This document shows, one piece after another, positions 9,901-17,955 of a DNA stretch of 64,000 nt (positions within the stretch are counted from its first letter, which is position 1; each line of letters starts with the position of its first letter). A program made the position numbers and the translations under genes. The notes below the pieces were generated by a model, which saw only the letters and a list, made by a program, of their open reading frames with translations, made no database searches and was not told the DNA's origin. The stretch is from Parvicella sp964387945 (lineage in GTDB: Bacteria > Bacteroidota > Bacteroidia > Flavobacteriales_D > Parvicellaceae): the NCBI GenBank assembly GCA_964387945.1, contig CAYLYX010000002.1:248001-312000 (forward strand). The letters run 5' to 3'.

Positions 9901-11967
9901 TGGAGCGGTACGATAACAACAAATGCTGTTTTAACGACTTCTAACCCTAATACAGCGGTAGATAACCCTGGCGATGGACAGCAATTAAGAATCTTTGGGA
10001 GCCTCATTTTTAGTCCTAGCATGACTAATAATTTTAACAGTAGAATAATCATGACAGGGTCTGATAGTACCAATATTATCACAATGGCAGGTCAAACCAT
10101 AAAAAGATGGTTGCTTTTTACGGGTGCTGAGCCGGTAGCGTGGTACCTACAAGATGAACTAAAGGTAACGTCTGCTGTGGTAAGAAGTTTACAATTTCTT
10201 CGAGGAACTCTTCATACCCAAGGCAACACCATTAGAACCTTTCAGTTCTATTCTAAGGGAAGTAACCCTCGCACCCTTAACCTAGAAGATTCAGATATAA
10301 TCATTACGGGCTACTACCTTAGACCCTCTTACTCTGTTTATCACGATGTTTGGGAGACCGACTCACGTACAGATGGCTTGCTCATCAATGGTGAAGACGC
10401 ACATATTATTTTCACCAATGGGGTCACCAACCGAGCTTGGATGAAGCCAGGAAACGACCATCGGTTTGGGGATGTAACGTTCAATAATTACGGTAGGATT
10501 ATAGACATGAAAAGAGATACCTTTGGTGTGGTGACCTTTGGTACAGGTGGTGGGGGATACTTTGGGTTGGATGTACAAGATGTTAGCAACGTAGCTCAAA
10601 AAATACATTTTTATGGCTTTGGAGTGTTAGGAGCTCATGCTACTCAAGTAGATACGGTGATCTTTGAGACGAGTGGACAGATGTGGAATAATAACTATTA
10701 CAGAAAGTTGCTCAAATTTACTGCTGGACGGACTTATAAAATCGGATCAGGTAGAGTGCAGCACATTGCTAACGATGCAGAGTTCTACCCAGTAGGTTTA
10801 CCGGGTAATAAGATTACACTGCAGGCAACGACTACCGGTACACGAGGTTTTATTAGAAAAGACAGCGGTCAGATTTGTGCAGACTATATTTTTATGCGAG
10901 ACATTTTCGCTGTAGGAGATGGTGTGTCAACCTCTACGGGGTGTGTGAGTGTTGGTTGTGATACCCTTATCACAGACTCCTATGTTCCAGATACGAAAAC
11001 TTCGGGTAGAGCAAGGTTCTTTGCAGGGGCAGATGCTGATGACCAGGGGAATAATGCGGGTTGGGATTTTAGTCCTTATCCCCCTACCCCAGAAGTAGAT
11101 TTGCCTACCCCAGATAAAGACGTCTGCTCTAATGAGCTCGTCACCGTCACCTTTGAATTTGTGGGAATTACACCCGCCTACTTCACCTACGATAGTGCGG
11201 GGGTATTAATAGATACGGTACTGACCCGACCTTGGCATACCTTTGGTTCACAAGACGTTACGGTGGTAAGTGTAAACGGTACGGACACTACTTACCAGTG
11301 GGTGTATCAAACCTATTTCCCTGCTTACGAAGACTCATTGGTCATTCAAGCGGTAGACATGAGCTTTGAACGTTGTTTTGTGGGAGATGCCAACGTAACG
11401 GGAGATGTAAAATTCACGTGGGTGTGTTGGGATCCGCTGCCCGTAGAGCTGGTTAATTTTGATGCCTACCGACAAGGAGATGTAGCGTATCTGTCTTGGC
11501 AAACGGCCAGTGAGATCAACAACAGTCACTTTAACGTGCAACGCAGTTTAGATGGTGAGAATTTTGAGACGATTGGGAAGTTAGATGGGGCAGGCAACTC
11601 TACCCAATTGCTTAATTATCAATTTGTAGATAGTAATCCATCTTTAAGAAACTTCTATCGCTTAGAGCAAGTAGACTTTGACGGTACGCCTACGCTGAGT
11701 GACATAAGAGTCGTTGATTTTGACGGTAGCGGTGACATAGCTGTTTACCCAAATCCTGCGACTAACTACGTAAGTGTTCAAACTTCGCTCAAAGGATATG
11801 GCTTTAAGGTGTATGACCTGAGTGGGAAGCTGATTTTTTATCAGACTTCAGCACAAGGTAACGAGCAAATCGATGTGTCTGAGCTATCAAAGGGAATTTA
11901 CATCTACGAAGTTACTACGCAGGATGGTATTTCAATCAAGAAAGACAAACTAGAGGTGTTGGATTAA
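6943..11967 (+). CDS. Giant T9SS-exported surface protein with three long repeats
   Basis: The 1674-aa protein has a signal peptide (residues 1-24) and a C-terminal type A sorting domain (VYPNPATNYVSVQ through a KGIYIYEV strand). It should therefore cross the outer membrane through T9SS and be processed or anchored at the surface. The body contains three units of about 440 residues, starting near residues 25, 468 and 905, each opening with (L/R)YWVG or KLYWID and an asparagine/tryptophan-rich segment. Later shared motifs are FGSL.FSP.MTN, a LQD block and a threonine-rich beta-helix-like stretch. This suggests an extended adhesin. The gene is preceded by operator array B and is the probable main output of the adjacent sensor system. 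No ligand can be named. Confidence 0.88.
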   Translation: MSYSLKISAFILVCLSFTSTNIFGIDLYWVGGGANNDFSTVDNWSTTPGGTPGDYGNSPQSTDDVHFLPPYANGLALTINAPAVCHDMIWDAGVTGASISGGNFLDLYGSMSLIPNLTSASWTGVLNFFSSGADTLTLSGNKLYNSTIEFKPFGGQFVVTDDFEHVYNAASGGHQLYMTTNNGTIEFQGNLTVGYKATIGQNTKVLVQGRLLSGTYAANGGLIQESGRLTVEGVTSLQGGFELNGGDVFFAQDSSIYLRNININTTSANDTIDFRNCRVSIGAEYFCAKGGQKVLAEGSTLSLNNNSTFFGGEKEYNVIDGRGYVEFGSGNNNYHMSFTVDTLLLRGGATVINGNQSRFINVGGGSFGPGYLKLFPSTEIYNFGRSYTEINIASTATVEIVGVCDTLVFLNHSQFNFASPAGTGGQLLMDYVNMGNNVATGADAPYAAGAGSYQTINTTNTGWDVGVPTPRYLRWVGAIAANISDASTYAVWENANNWRDGAVVPTASPNNPIGTPTCPPTFYDSVVFPNDSYVITGTVLPVNECKHMIWEEDGRMHGQQTSRLQIWGSLYFSPEMTNSSLADFYFHAWEKGQTITSNGKAINRFCIFSAVADTAEWFLQDSLAVPYNNVNYYQPLKVYRGNLHTQGSPVLAAQVYITNANLYMYDSDFWITGGYWNNGGPRYAWVNTASTATTKIHGGTSHIRFTNTRPDEYLRMVSNGGHTFYDITFQNGAEPRLALEGATKSDSIHHLTFRHSGSLEYRAGDHFIQKLETHKASEPSQFRFGYTGSTYSATADMEIDTGVFHGSVRFYKKCSWNNQLYFAPGKTYILENTYGTQTLNAANVLDANGTCSEKITIQNGLFVSSFDQQGSYLTITNNQATSAVFNAYNSEAFGTTTGWDVPDALPRKLYWIDTIPGVSTGQWNDPSSWSLADGYMLDQLGGNDFGVGNCLPTRIDTVVFTDNSFTGNDIVNIDMGTTAADCHTMDWSGTITTNAVLTTSNPNTAVDNPGDGQQLRIFGSLIFSPSMTNNFNSRIIMTGSDSTNIITMAGQTIKRWLLFTGAEPVAWYLQDELKVTSAVVRSLQFLRGTLHTQGNTIRTFQFYSKGSNPRTLNLEDSDIIITGYYLRPSYSVYHDVWETDSRTDGLLINGEDAHIIFTNGVTNRAWMKPGNDHRFGDVTFNNYGRIIDMKRDTFGVVTFGTGGGGYFGLDVQDVSNVAQKIHFYGFGVLGAHATQVDTVIFETSGQMWNNNYYRKLLKFTAGRTYKIGSGRVQHIANDAEFYPVGLPGNKITLQATTTGTRGFIRKDSGQICADYIFMRDIFAVGDGVSTSTGCVSVGCDTLITDSYVPDTKTSGRARFFAGADADDQGNNAGWDFSPYPPTPEVDLPTPDKDVCSNELVTVTFEFVGITPAYFTYDSAGVLIDTVLTRPWHTFGSQDVTVVSVNGTDTTYQWVYQTYFPAYEDSLVIQAVDMSFERCFVGDANVTGDVKFTWVCWDPLPVELVNFDAYRQGDVAYLSWQTASEINNSHFNVQRSLDGENFETIGKLDGAGNSTQLLNYQFVDSNPSLRNFYRLEQVDFDGTPTLSDIRVVDFDGSGDIAVYPNPATNYVSVQTSLKGYGFKVYDLSGKLIFYQTSAQGNEQIDVSELSKGIYIYEVTTQDGISIKKDKLEVLD

Positions 11968-12039
11968 AACCTATAGCGATTGATTTTTCGACCAACCTCA
12001 AAAATTGACCGATCATTTTTTCAAGATCAGGCATTCCTT

Positions 12040-12155
12040 GATAACTCAAAACGGTCATACGATAACTCAAATGACCAGTTTGCATCCTCAAAAGGGGTGT
12101 TTGATAAATGGAGGTCTACGTATTTCTGATTTCCATAAGATTGGCAATAGCTTTG
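12040..12155 (+). promoter_or_regulatory. LytTR-type operator array C and promoter
   Basis: Copies at exactly 21-bp steps: GATAACTCAAAA (12040), GATAACTCAAAT (12061), GCATCCTCAAAA (12082) and GATAAATGGAGG (12103). The -7 element TAGCTTTG (12148-12155) begins 45 bp after the last copy, exactly as in array B, and again there is no -33 TTG. The first gene-like frames downstream are the two small membrane proteins at 12382 and 12545. Confidence 0.75.
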
Positions 12156-12381
12156 CGGTAGGTAAAATTACCTGTTTAGATAGAAAATTAGTTAACACAA
12201 TACACACAATGAATAGCGCCCATACACTTCGGATCATTTGATTAGACTGCCATAGGATTATTAGAAACACAACAAAAGTTGATTGTATAACAAGGGTCAA
12301 ATAGTTTACAAGACGTTTCGAGTTTTCTGATCGGCAGTTGATATTTAATGAGACGGTGTATGGGCTCTTTTTTTATGACTT

Positions 12382-12525
12382 ATGGAAAGATTGTATGACA
12401 TATGTTTTGGAAGAGACGACATTCCCAAAAGAACAAAGCGGATGGTTGGGCTGAGTGTTTTCTTTTTTTTATCAGCTACCCTAGTATTAACAATTGTCAG
12501 AGCCATTCATCTATGGTCTCTCTAA
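12382..12525 (+). CDS. Small single-pass membrane protein (47 aa)
   Basis: An ATG at 12382 opens a frame ending with TAA at 12525. Residues 1-20 are charged (ending PKRTKR) and residues 22-40 are a clear hydrophobic helix (GLSVFFFLSATLVLTIV). The basic stretch before the helix favours an N-in orientation. It lies downstream of LytTR array C and 19 bases before a second small membrane-protein frame. I do not recognise a family. Small membrane peptides of this type often modulate larger membrane complexes, but that is only a possibility here. Confidence 0.45.
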   Translation: MERLYDICFGRDDIPKRTKRMVGLSVFFFLSATLVLTIVRAIHLWSL

Positions 12526-12544
12526 TTAAAATTTATTAAAGAAA

Positions 12545-12667
12545 ATGGATACGCGCCATCAAATTATAAGCACGCTTGTTTTTATTCTTGTAGTGATTTT
12601 GCTACTGTTATTGTTTTATGTATTCAAAATACAGTTGTCTGAGGATCCTCAGACCATGAATTTTTAA
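12545..12667 (+). CDS. Small single-pass membrane protein (40 aa)
   Basis: ATG at 12545 to TAA at 12667. After a short polar start (MDTRHQ), residues 7-27 form an uninterrupted hydrophobic helix (TLVFILVVILLLLFYVF), and a short acidic tail follows. An A-rich stretch (AAAGAAA) lies just before the ATG, as is common in Bacteroidota. It appears to be the second gene of a two-gene unit with the 47-aa protein, and array D begins 19 bases after its stop. No family is recognised. Confidence 0.5.
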   Translation: MDTRHQIISTLVFILVVILLLLLFYVFKIQLSEDPQTMNF

Positions 12668-12685
12668 CAAAAATGCAATCTTTCT

Positions 12686-12800
12686 GATAAGCGAAAAGGG
12701 TCATACGATAACTCAAATGCCCTGTTTGATTGCTCAAAACTACTGTACGGTAAACGGAGCGTTCAAAATGCTGAAGGAGAGTGATGTTGTTGTAGATTTG
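12686..12800 (+). promoter_or_regulatory. LytTR-type operator array D and promoter
   Basis: Copies at 21-bp steps: GATAAGCGAAAA (12686), GATAACTCAAAT (12707), GATTGCTCAAAA (12728) and GGTAAACGGAGC (12749). The -7 element TAGATTTG (12793-12800) starts 44 bp after the last copy and has no -33 TTG. The spacer sequence is also similar to array C (both contain GTCATACGATAACTCAAATG), so C and D are probably duplicates. Transcription would reach the aquaporin gene after a leader of about 185 nt. Confidence 0.72.
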
Positions 12801-12991
12801 CCAATGTCAAACACAGATTAATTTTGGTTATTACCAATTCATAATAGCATTAAACGCGAAGTGTAGATAGCGCCCGGGTCATTCAGGTAATGGTAGGTTT
12901 AGAAGCTGGGTTTAGTGTCTTCTGAATTTTTTTCATGAAGTCCCGGGTGTCTTTCTAAACATCCTTCGCAAGGCAGCAAAAAGAGCAAAAC

Positions 12992-13681
12992 ATGTTAAAG
13001 AAAAAACTTATAGCCGAATTGATCGGAACGTTCTGGTTAGTTCTAGGAGGATGTGGTAGTGCAGTTCTTGCTGCAGGTTTTCCCGAAGTGGGAATTGGTT
13101 TGCTCGGAGTTTCATTGGCATTTGGACTAACGGTTCTTACCATGATTTATGCGATAGGTCCAATTTCAGGCTGTCATTTGAACCCAGCTGTTTCTATAGG
13201 CTTGTGGGCTGCGGGAAGGTTTGACAAACGAGAACTTTTGCCCTATATTTTAGCTCAGTTGGCTGGTGCTTGCTTAGGAGCTACCGTGCTCTATCTAATA
13301 GTAGCGGGTCAATCAGATTATGAGATAGGATCATTTGCCGCAAATGGCTACGGAGAACATTCTCCTGGAGGGTTTAACATGAACTCTGCCTTAGTCGCTG
13401 AGATTGTGATGACGTTTATGTTTTTGTTGATTATTTTAGGGGCAACGTCACTCAAGGCAGTCAAAGACTTAGCGGGAATCGTTATCGGACTTGGTCTTAC
13501 GTTGATTCACCTGATTAGTATTCCGGTTACCAACACTTCCGTGAACCCAGCTCGAAGTACTAGTCAAGCGCTTTATGTGGGTGATTGGGCGGTAGAGCAA
13601 TTGTGGCTTTTTTGGTTAGCTCCCATCGTTGGAGCATTGTTAGCTGGACTGGTAAGTAAGTACGTGTTTCGTTGGCAGTAA
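12992..13681 (+). CDS. aqpZ: Aquaporin Z
   Basis: This 229-aa, six-helix MIP-family channel conducts water across the inner membrane. Both pore motifs are intact: NPA at residues 64-66 (GCHLNPAVSIG) and NPA at 185-187 followed by R188 (SVNPARS). Residues fitting the narrow aromatic/arginine filter of water-specific channels are F44, H173, T182 and R188, arguing for a water channel rather than a glycerol facilitator. Length and helix pattern match AqpZ. The start follows an A-rich stretch. Its position behind LytTR array D suggests that an envelope-sensing regulator controls water permeability, which is inference. Confidence 0.95.
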   Translation: MLKKKLIAELIGTFWLVLGGCGSAVLAAGFPEVGIGLLGVSLAFGLTVLTMIYAIGPISGCHLNPAVSIGLWAAGRFDKRELLPYILAQLAGACLGATVLYLIVAGQSDYEIGSFAANGYGEHSPGGFNMNSALVAEIVMTFMFLLIILGATSLKAVKDLAGIVIGLGLTLIHLISIPVTNTSVNPARSTSQALYVGDWAVEQLWLFWLAPIVGALLAGLVSKYVFRWQ

Positions 13682-13957
13682 GATTTAAGTTCGCAATGTA
13701 ACTTGTTAATTGGTTTTGAGCACTTCACTTTTGTTGGACAATTATTGGTTTTTTGGTTTGTGGTCGTCCGGGTGTTCAAAACCGATTTCTAGGTCAATCA
13801 TCTCAATGATGGTTCAGCTCGTTTTGTTGTAGGAATTTTTAAAAATGCCAGGCAATAAACCCTAAAAAAACAGGTGTTTTTACTTGTATTTGAGTTAGGT
13901 GAAACCTTCATTAAGAATTGATTACGATCTTTAGCCTATCACAAAAATGCCTTACAT

Positions 13958-16087
13958 TTGGAAAAAAGTTCAATCATTAAGTTCATCTCAATAGCGCTCT
14001 TTTGTGTTTCATGTTTTGTTTGCATGGGGCAGGATACAACGCGCTCTTTTAAGAAATTGAACACACTTCTTCCCCAGGGAAATGTCTCGGTGGGTTATGA
14101 TTATGGATACCTTCCTTTTTTAGTTCAGAATACACCGCCAATTGGTAACTTTAAGACAGATGGTAATTTTCAGGTTCAGTTAAAGTCATTGCCTTTTCAA
14201 GCGAGTTTCTATTATTCTAGTATGGGAACGATTTCAGGGTTGAACAATCATTTTACGGTAAGATTTGATGCCCAGAAGTATAAACAACAAATGCTTGAAA
14301 AACTTAAACTCAATGAGTTGAACAGAATTGGGTCACTTGACTCGCTTGGTAAAGTGAAGCAGAAGTTGAAAACCAAGTTGGACTACTTGTATTTAGTAAA
14401 GGATCGAAAAGTTGCCCTGCCAATAGACTCAAGCAAGTATAGTTTCCCAGAAATTCCCAACTTTTCAATTGATCAAGATTCGCTTTTACCAGATTTTAGC
14501 TTTCAGGACTCTCTTAACCTAGATGTTCCAATTGACACTCCAACTATCGATTTACCTCAGTTTGAAATGGATGATTATCTAGATTCAGTTGGGGGAGAAA
14601 TTGATAAGCTGAGCGCTACAATTGCGGGGATCGAAGAAAAAGTAGAAGCGTTGAAAAAGCTTAACGCGTTGAGCCAAGACAGTTTGATGCAGTTAGAAAC
14701 GGAGAAAATAAAATCTCCTTGGATGAGAAAGGTAAATAAGTTGATGAGCAATGTACAGCGCTTCGATATAGGGATGACGTACCCAAACTATTCAGAGTTC
14801 TTAATTGCTAGAATCCCTATTCGAGGAGTAAATTTTGAGTATCAAAAGAAGAAGTTTTACTTAGCGTTTACCCATGGAAAGACAGTTAACAACATATTCT
14901 TTACCAACAACGTCATTCAAAACAATCTCAATGCTGCTAGGAATCTATACAACTTTTTTGATTTCAGTAATATAAATGACGGAAGGAGAGTAACTGCCCT
15001 TAAAGCTGGAATAGGAGAAAAGAAGGGTACACATCTCCATGTTGGTTTTTTATACGGTTTAGGAAAAGTGAGTTACCAAGACACCTCATTAATAGTAGAT
15101 AATGAAAAAAACCTAGTTGCTGAGATTGACGGAGGCTTGAAAATTAAAAAGAGTCACTTCCTATCATTTAATTTTGGGAGGTCTGCCATACAAGTAAACG
15201 ACATCAACTTTGGGGAGGAAGGAACATTAATGGACAAGCTGCTCGACATAAACGAGCGTACCAATGCACTCTTGGGAAGATATCAACTGAGGTCTAAACG
15301 AACAGAACTAGCATTGACTTTCAGATGGGTCGACCCTTATTTTAGAAGTTTTGGCGTTGGTTTCTTAAGGTCGGATAATGTTCGGTATGAGCTTAAGTAT
15401 AAACAGAAAATCGGAAAGAAACTTACCCTAAACACTTACTTGCGAAGAGAAAATGATAACTTATTGGGGCTATACAGTTACCAAAATGTTCTACTGTCTT
15501 ATGGCGCAGGTGTGAGTTATCGACCAACTAAGCACTGGATGCTTAAAGCGGATATCCGACCCATTGCTTTGGATGCTAACAATGACGTTGACAGCTTGTC
15601 CTTAAGCAATGACAATTTAATTGTTAATGGAGTGGTGAACTACAATAACCGCTTAGGGGATACCTACTTCAACCTCACAGGAATTTACTCTTACTATCAA
15701 CTCACACTTGATGAGCAACTCCAAGTCTATCAAAACGTGAACGTGAATTTTACGATTGAGAGTGCTAACCTGTCCAATGCGTTAATTTTTAACCATTATA
15801 ATACTTCTGATACATCAAGTGTACCGCTGGCCAGTCTGCTGCAGAACAACTTAACTTATAAGTTTAAAAAACTGAGCTTAACAGGAATCTTGAAGGGAAG
15901 CCTCTCCCAAGACAATCGGTTTGATTTTGGTTACGGAATTGGTTTCCAATTAAATTTATACAAAGGCTTTAGCTTGAAAGGAGGTTTCGAAAAGTTAGTG
16001 ATTGGTGATTTCTATAACAGCATCTACAACTCCAACCTTCTAGATTATCCCTATCGAGCCACTTCATCTCTTGTTTTTAGGTGGTAG
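13958..16087 (+). CDS. Predicted outer-membrane beta-barrel protein with coiled-coil insert
   Basis: A 709-aa exported protein. The only start that keeps the signal peptide (residues about 1-24, ending CMGQD) is TTG at 13958. Residues about 90-260 are charged and partly coiled-coil (EIDKLSATIAGIEEKVEALK). The last 430 residues alternate short amphipathic strands with aromatic girdles and end in a terminal aromatic strand (ATSSLVFRW), typical of outer-membrane barrels. No family name is recognised. It lies directly upstream of the Rhs gene run with no other gene between, so it could supply an outer-membrane component for that cluster. The TTG lies inside a TACATTTG string (13953-13960) that also resembles a -7 promoter element, so the start is uncertain. 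Confidence 0.65.
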   Translation: MEKSSIIKFISIALFCVSCFVCMGQDTTRSFKKLNTLLPQGNVSVGYDYGYLPFLVQNTPPIGNFKTDGNFQVQLKSLPFQASFYYSSMGTISGLNNHFTVRFDAQKYKQQMLEKLKLNELNRIGSLDSLGKVKQKLKTKLDYLYLVKDRKVALPIDSSKYSFPEIPNFSIDQDSLLPDFSFQDSLNLDVPIDTPTIDLPQFEMDDYLDSVGGEIDKLSATIAGIEEKVEALKKLNALSQDSLMQLETEKIKSPWMRKVNKLMSNVQRFDIGMTYPNYSEFLIARIPIRGVNFEYQKKKFYLAFTHGKTVNNIFFTNNVIQNNLNAARNLYNFFDFSNINDGRRVTALKAGIGEKKGTHLHVGFLYGLGKVSYQDTSLIVDNEKNLVAEIDGGLKIKKSHFLSFNFGRSAIQVNDINFGEEGTLMDKLLDINERTNALLGRYQLRSKRTELALTFRWVDPYFRSFGVGFLRSDNVRYELKYKQKIGKKLTLNTYLRRENDNLLGLYSYQNVLLSYGAGVSYRPTKHWMLKADIRPIALDANNDVDSLSLSNDNLIVNGVVNYNNRLGDTYFNLTGIYSYYQLTLDEQLQVYQNVNVNFTIESANLSNALIFNHYNTSDTSSVPLASLLQNNLTYKFKKLSLTGILKGSLSQDNRFDFGYGIGFQLNLYKGFSLKGGFEKLVIGDFYNSIYNSNLLDYPYRATSSLVFRW

Positions 16088-16269
16088 TTTCCTATTCGTC
16101 TCCTTTTTAACCCTCGCTTCTTTCATCGATGGAATTGGCTCGAATTACCGTACACTAAAAAATATTACCGAATAATAAATCCTTGAAGTAAAACTATTTG
16201 CGTATTAATTTTTTTTGCATAAATTGCAAGAACTAACTACTTATTCTACTAAAAAACAGTGATTTACAC

Positions 16270-16304
16270 GTATAACTACCTGTTTTTAATAAGTATAAAT
16301 ACCT
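16270..16304 (+). repeat. Direct repeat GTATAA(A/C)TACCT in the leader of the TANFOR-like gene
   Basis: GTATAACTACCT (16270-16281) and GTATAAATACCT (16293-16304) are 23 bp apart, just before the start codon at 16308. The 13-mer GTATAAATACCTA also occurs in the leader of the T9SS gene (6919-6931), and both leaders contain ACACGTATAA. It may be a shared regulatory or 5'-UTR element. The remainder of the 16088-16269 gap shows nothing else that I can name. Confidence 0.35.
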
Positions 16305-16307
16305 ACT

Positions 16308-17399
16308 ATGAATAAGATCTTGCTGAGCAGTATTTTGCTGCTACTGATTTCAGGGGTAACCCATTCTCAGATTTCTGTGATCAATGTAAATTTTAATGAA
16401 TTTAATGTGTCTCCCTCTTCACTTTCTCAGGTGACGTTGAGTAATAGTTTTGAAGGCGGACAGGTGAGAATAGAAGGAAAGCTAACGAACTCAGCCAATG
16501 AGGTTTTGCTGAGTACAGTTTCAGAACCGTTGGTAATTAATTCAGGGATCAACGTTTTTGGGCCTCATAACTTAACGTTCGCTCAATTTAGTTACTCTGG
16601 TTCGCCACAGGGAAAATACCTACAAAACTTTCATCGTTTGCCCAGCGGAGCCTATAATTACTGTATTCAAGTAGTTCCGTTAAGTGGGGTAGAAGAAGGA
16701 GACGAGTATTGCCAGAGTGTGGACGCTACCTTAGATGAGCAGATGTTTTTAGTCAACCCCTATGATGAGGAAGTGATTCATACCACCACGCCCGTTCTTA
16801 TCTGGTCTCATACTGAGCCGTTTAACATTTTAGCCCCCGGAGAGTTTTTTCGACTAAAACTAGTAGAAGTACAAGATGATCAGGATGGAGGCGAAGCGAT
16901 AGCAGTTAACACGCCTATTTATGTTTCTAACTATTTAGAGCAGCACCAAGTAGCTTACCCATTAGATGCTAAGCATTTGGAGTCAGGGAAGGATTATGCC
17001 TGGCAAGTAGAGAAGGTTTCTAATGGGAACATCATAGCTGCTACTGAGGTATGGGTGTTTTCTTTAGAAGAAAAAGTGAAGCTAGAGGGGATGATGTATG
17101 TGGAGTTGAAGAAGAAGTTGGATGGGTCGATTTATGTTCCACAAGATGACAGGATTTACTTTAGATACGATGAGCGATATAAATCTACGACACTCAAGTG
17201 TAAGATTTATTCAGATAACCGAAGGGAAGTTGAACCAGAGTTGGCGAATGAACAAAAAGGCGGATTGAATGCTAAGAGTTCGGGATACAATAGTTATGAG
17301 CTGGACTTGAAGCCTTATCACTTGAAGAAAGGATATTACACCTTAGAAGTATTGAACGAAAAGAACGAAGTATATAAATTGAAATTTGTAGTTGAGTAA
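16308..17399 (+). CDS. TANFOR-like secreted protein
   Basis: Signal peptide of 21 residues (ending GVTHSQ). The body has the features I associate with TANFOR-domain proteins of Bacteroidota: a LPSGAYNYCIQVVPL segment, paired cysteines (C...EYCQS), then an immunoglobulin/fibronectin-like region (TTPVLIWSHTEP, FRLKLVEV, YAWQVEK). The C-terminus is beta-rich and Lys-rich. It is first in a run of nine genes with minimal spacing leading to the Rhs protein. The role of the TANFOR domain is unknown, but its repeated occurrence near exported Rhs-like giants suggests a surface or assembly function. Confidence 0.6.
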   Translation: MNKILLSSILLLLISGVTHSQISVINVNFNEFNVSPSSLSQVTLSNSFEGGQVRIEGKLTNSANEVLLSTVSEPLVINSGINVFGPHNLTFAQFSYSGSPQGKYLQNFHRLPSGAYNYCIQVVPLSGVEEGDEYCQSVDATLDEQMFLVNPYDEEVIHTTTPVLIWSHTEPFNILAPGEFFRLKLVEVQDDQDGGEAIAVNTPIYVSNYLEQHQVAYPLDAKHLESGKDYAWQVEKVSNGNIIAATEVWVFSLEEKVKLEGMMYVELKKKLDGSIYVPQDDRIYFRYDERYKSTTLKCKIYSDNRREVEPELANEQKGGLNAKSSGYNSYELDLKPYHLKKGYYTLEVLNEKNEVYKLKFVVE

Positions 17400-17403
17400 G
17401 CAG

Positions 17404-17955
17404 ATGGGAAAAAGAGAATGGATTATATGGAGTTTGTTGGGAGTTTTAGTGGTTTCAACAGTTTATATGTACACACAAATGCCCGAAGAGCGTGAGCCTG
17501 AAGTGGCCATAAGAAAAACTGGCTATGTGGATGTGATGGAGGTTTTTGAAGCGTTCGAAATGAAAAAAGAACTTCAGAAGAAACTAGAAAAGGATTTGAC
17601 TACTAAGCAAGCAACATTGGATAGTTTGATGTTTCAACTGCAGTCGATGAACAATGACCTAGGTGCAAAGGAAAGTCCATCAAACGATGAGGTTCAACAG
17701 TTTCAGGTGCTTCAAAATCACTACATGCAGCAGAAGCAATTGTTTGATGGATATAGTCAGGAGTTAACAGCCAAATACGATGCGCAGATCCTTGAGCAGT
17801 TGAGTCAATACATTAAAGACTATGGTTTAGACAATGGTTACGATTATGTGTTTGGAGCAACAGGAGATGGAAACATTCTATACGGAGCTGAACCGGCAGA
17901 TATCACCGAGGAGGTTATAGCATACATTAATAAGAGTTATCAAGGAGAATTGTGA
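17404..17955 (+). CDS. OmpH/Skp-like periplasmic chaperone with N-terminal anchor
   Basis: The ATG at 17404 is preferred; TTG at 17392 would overlap the previous gene. A single hydrophobic segment (about residues 7-24) without a clear cleavage site suggests a membrane anchor. After it comes the Skp signature: GYVDVMEVFEAFEMKKELQK, a long charged coiled coil (residues about 55-130), and a second helix ending in a short strand region (YDYVFGATGDGNILYG). Skp-type proteins hold unfolded outer-membrane proteins in the periplasm. A dedicated chaperone inside the Rhs run would suit passage of very large substrates. The next gene starts inside its stop codon region (GTGA overlap). Confidence 0.75.
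   Translation: MGKREWIIWSLLGVLVVSTVYMYTQMPEEREPEVAIRKTGYVDVMEVFEAFEMKKELQKKLEKDLTTKQATLDSLMFQLQSMNNDLGAKESPSNDEVQQFQVLQNHYMQQKQLFDGYSQELTAKYDAQILEQLSQYIKDYGLDNGYDYVFGATGDGNILYGAEPADITEEVIAYINKSYQGEL

Noticed and set aside
12005..12241. Open frame of 78 codons on the plus strand
   Set aside because: It runs straight through operator array C and its -7 element, has no recognisable motif, and the composition is that of regulatory DNA.
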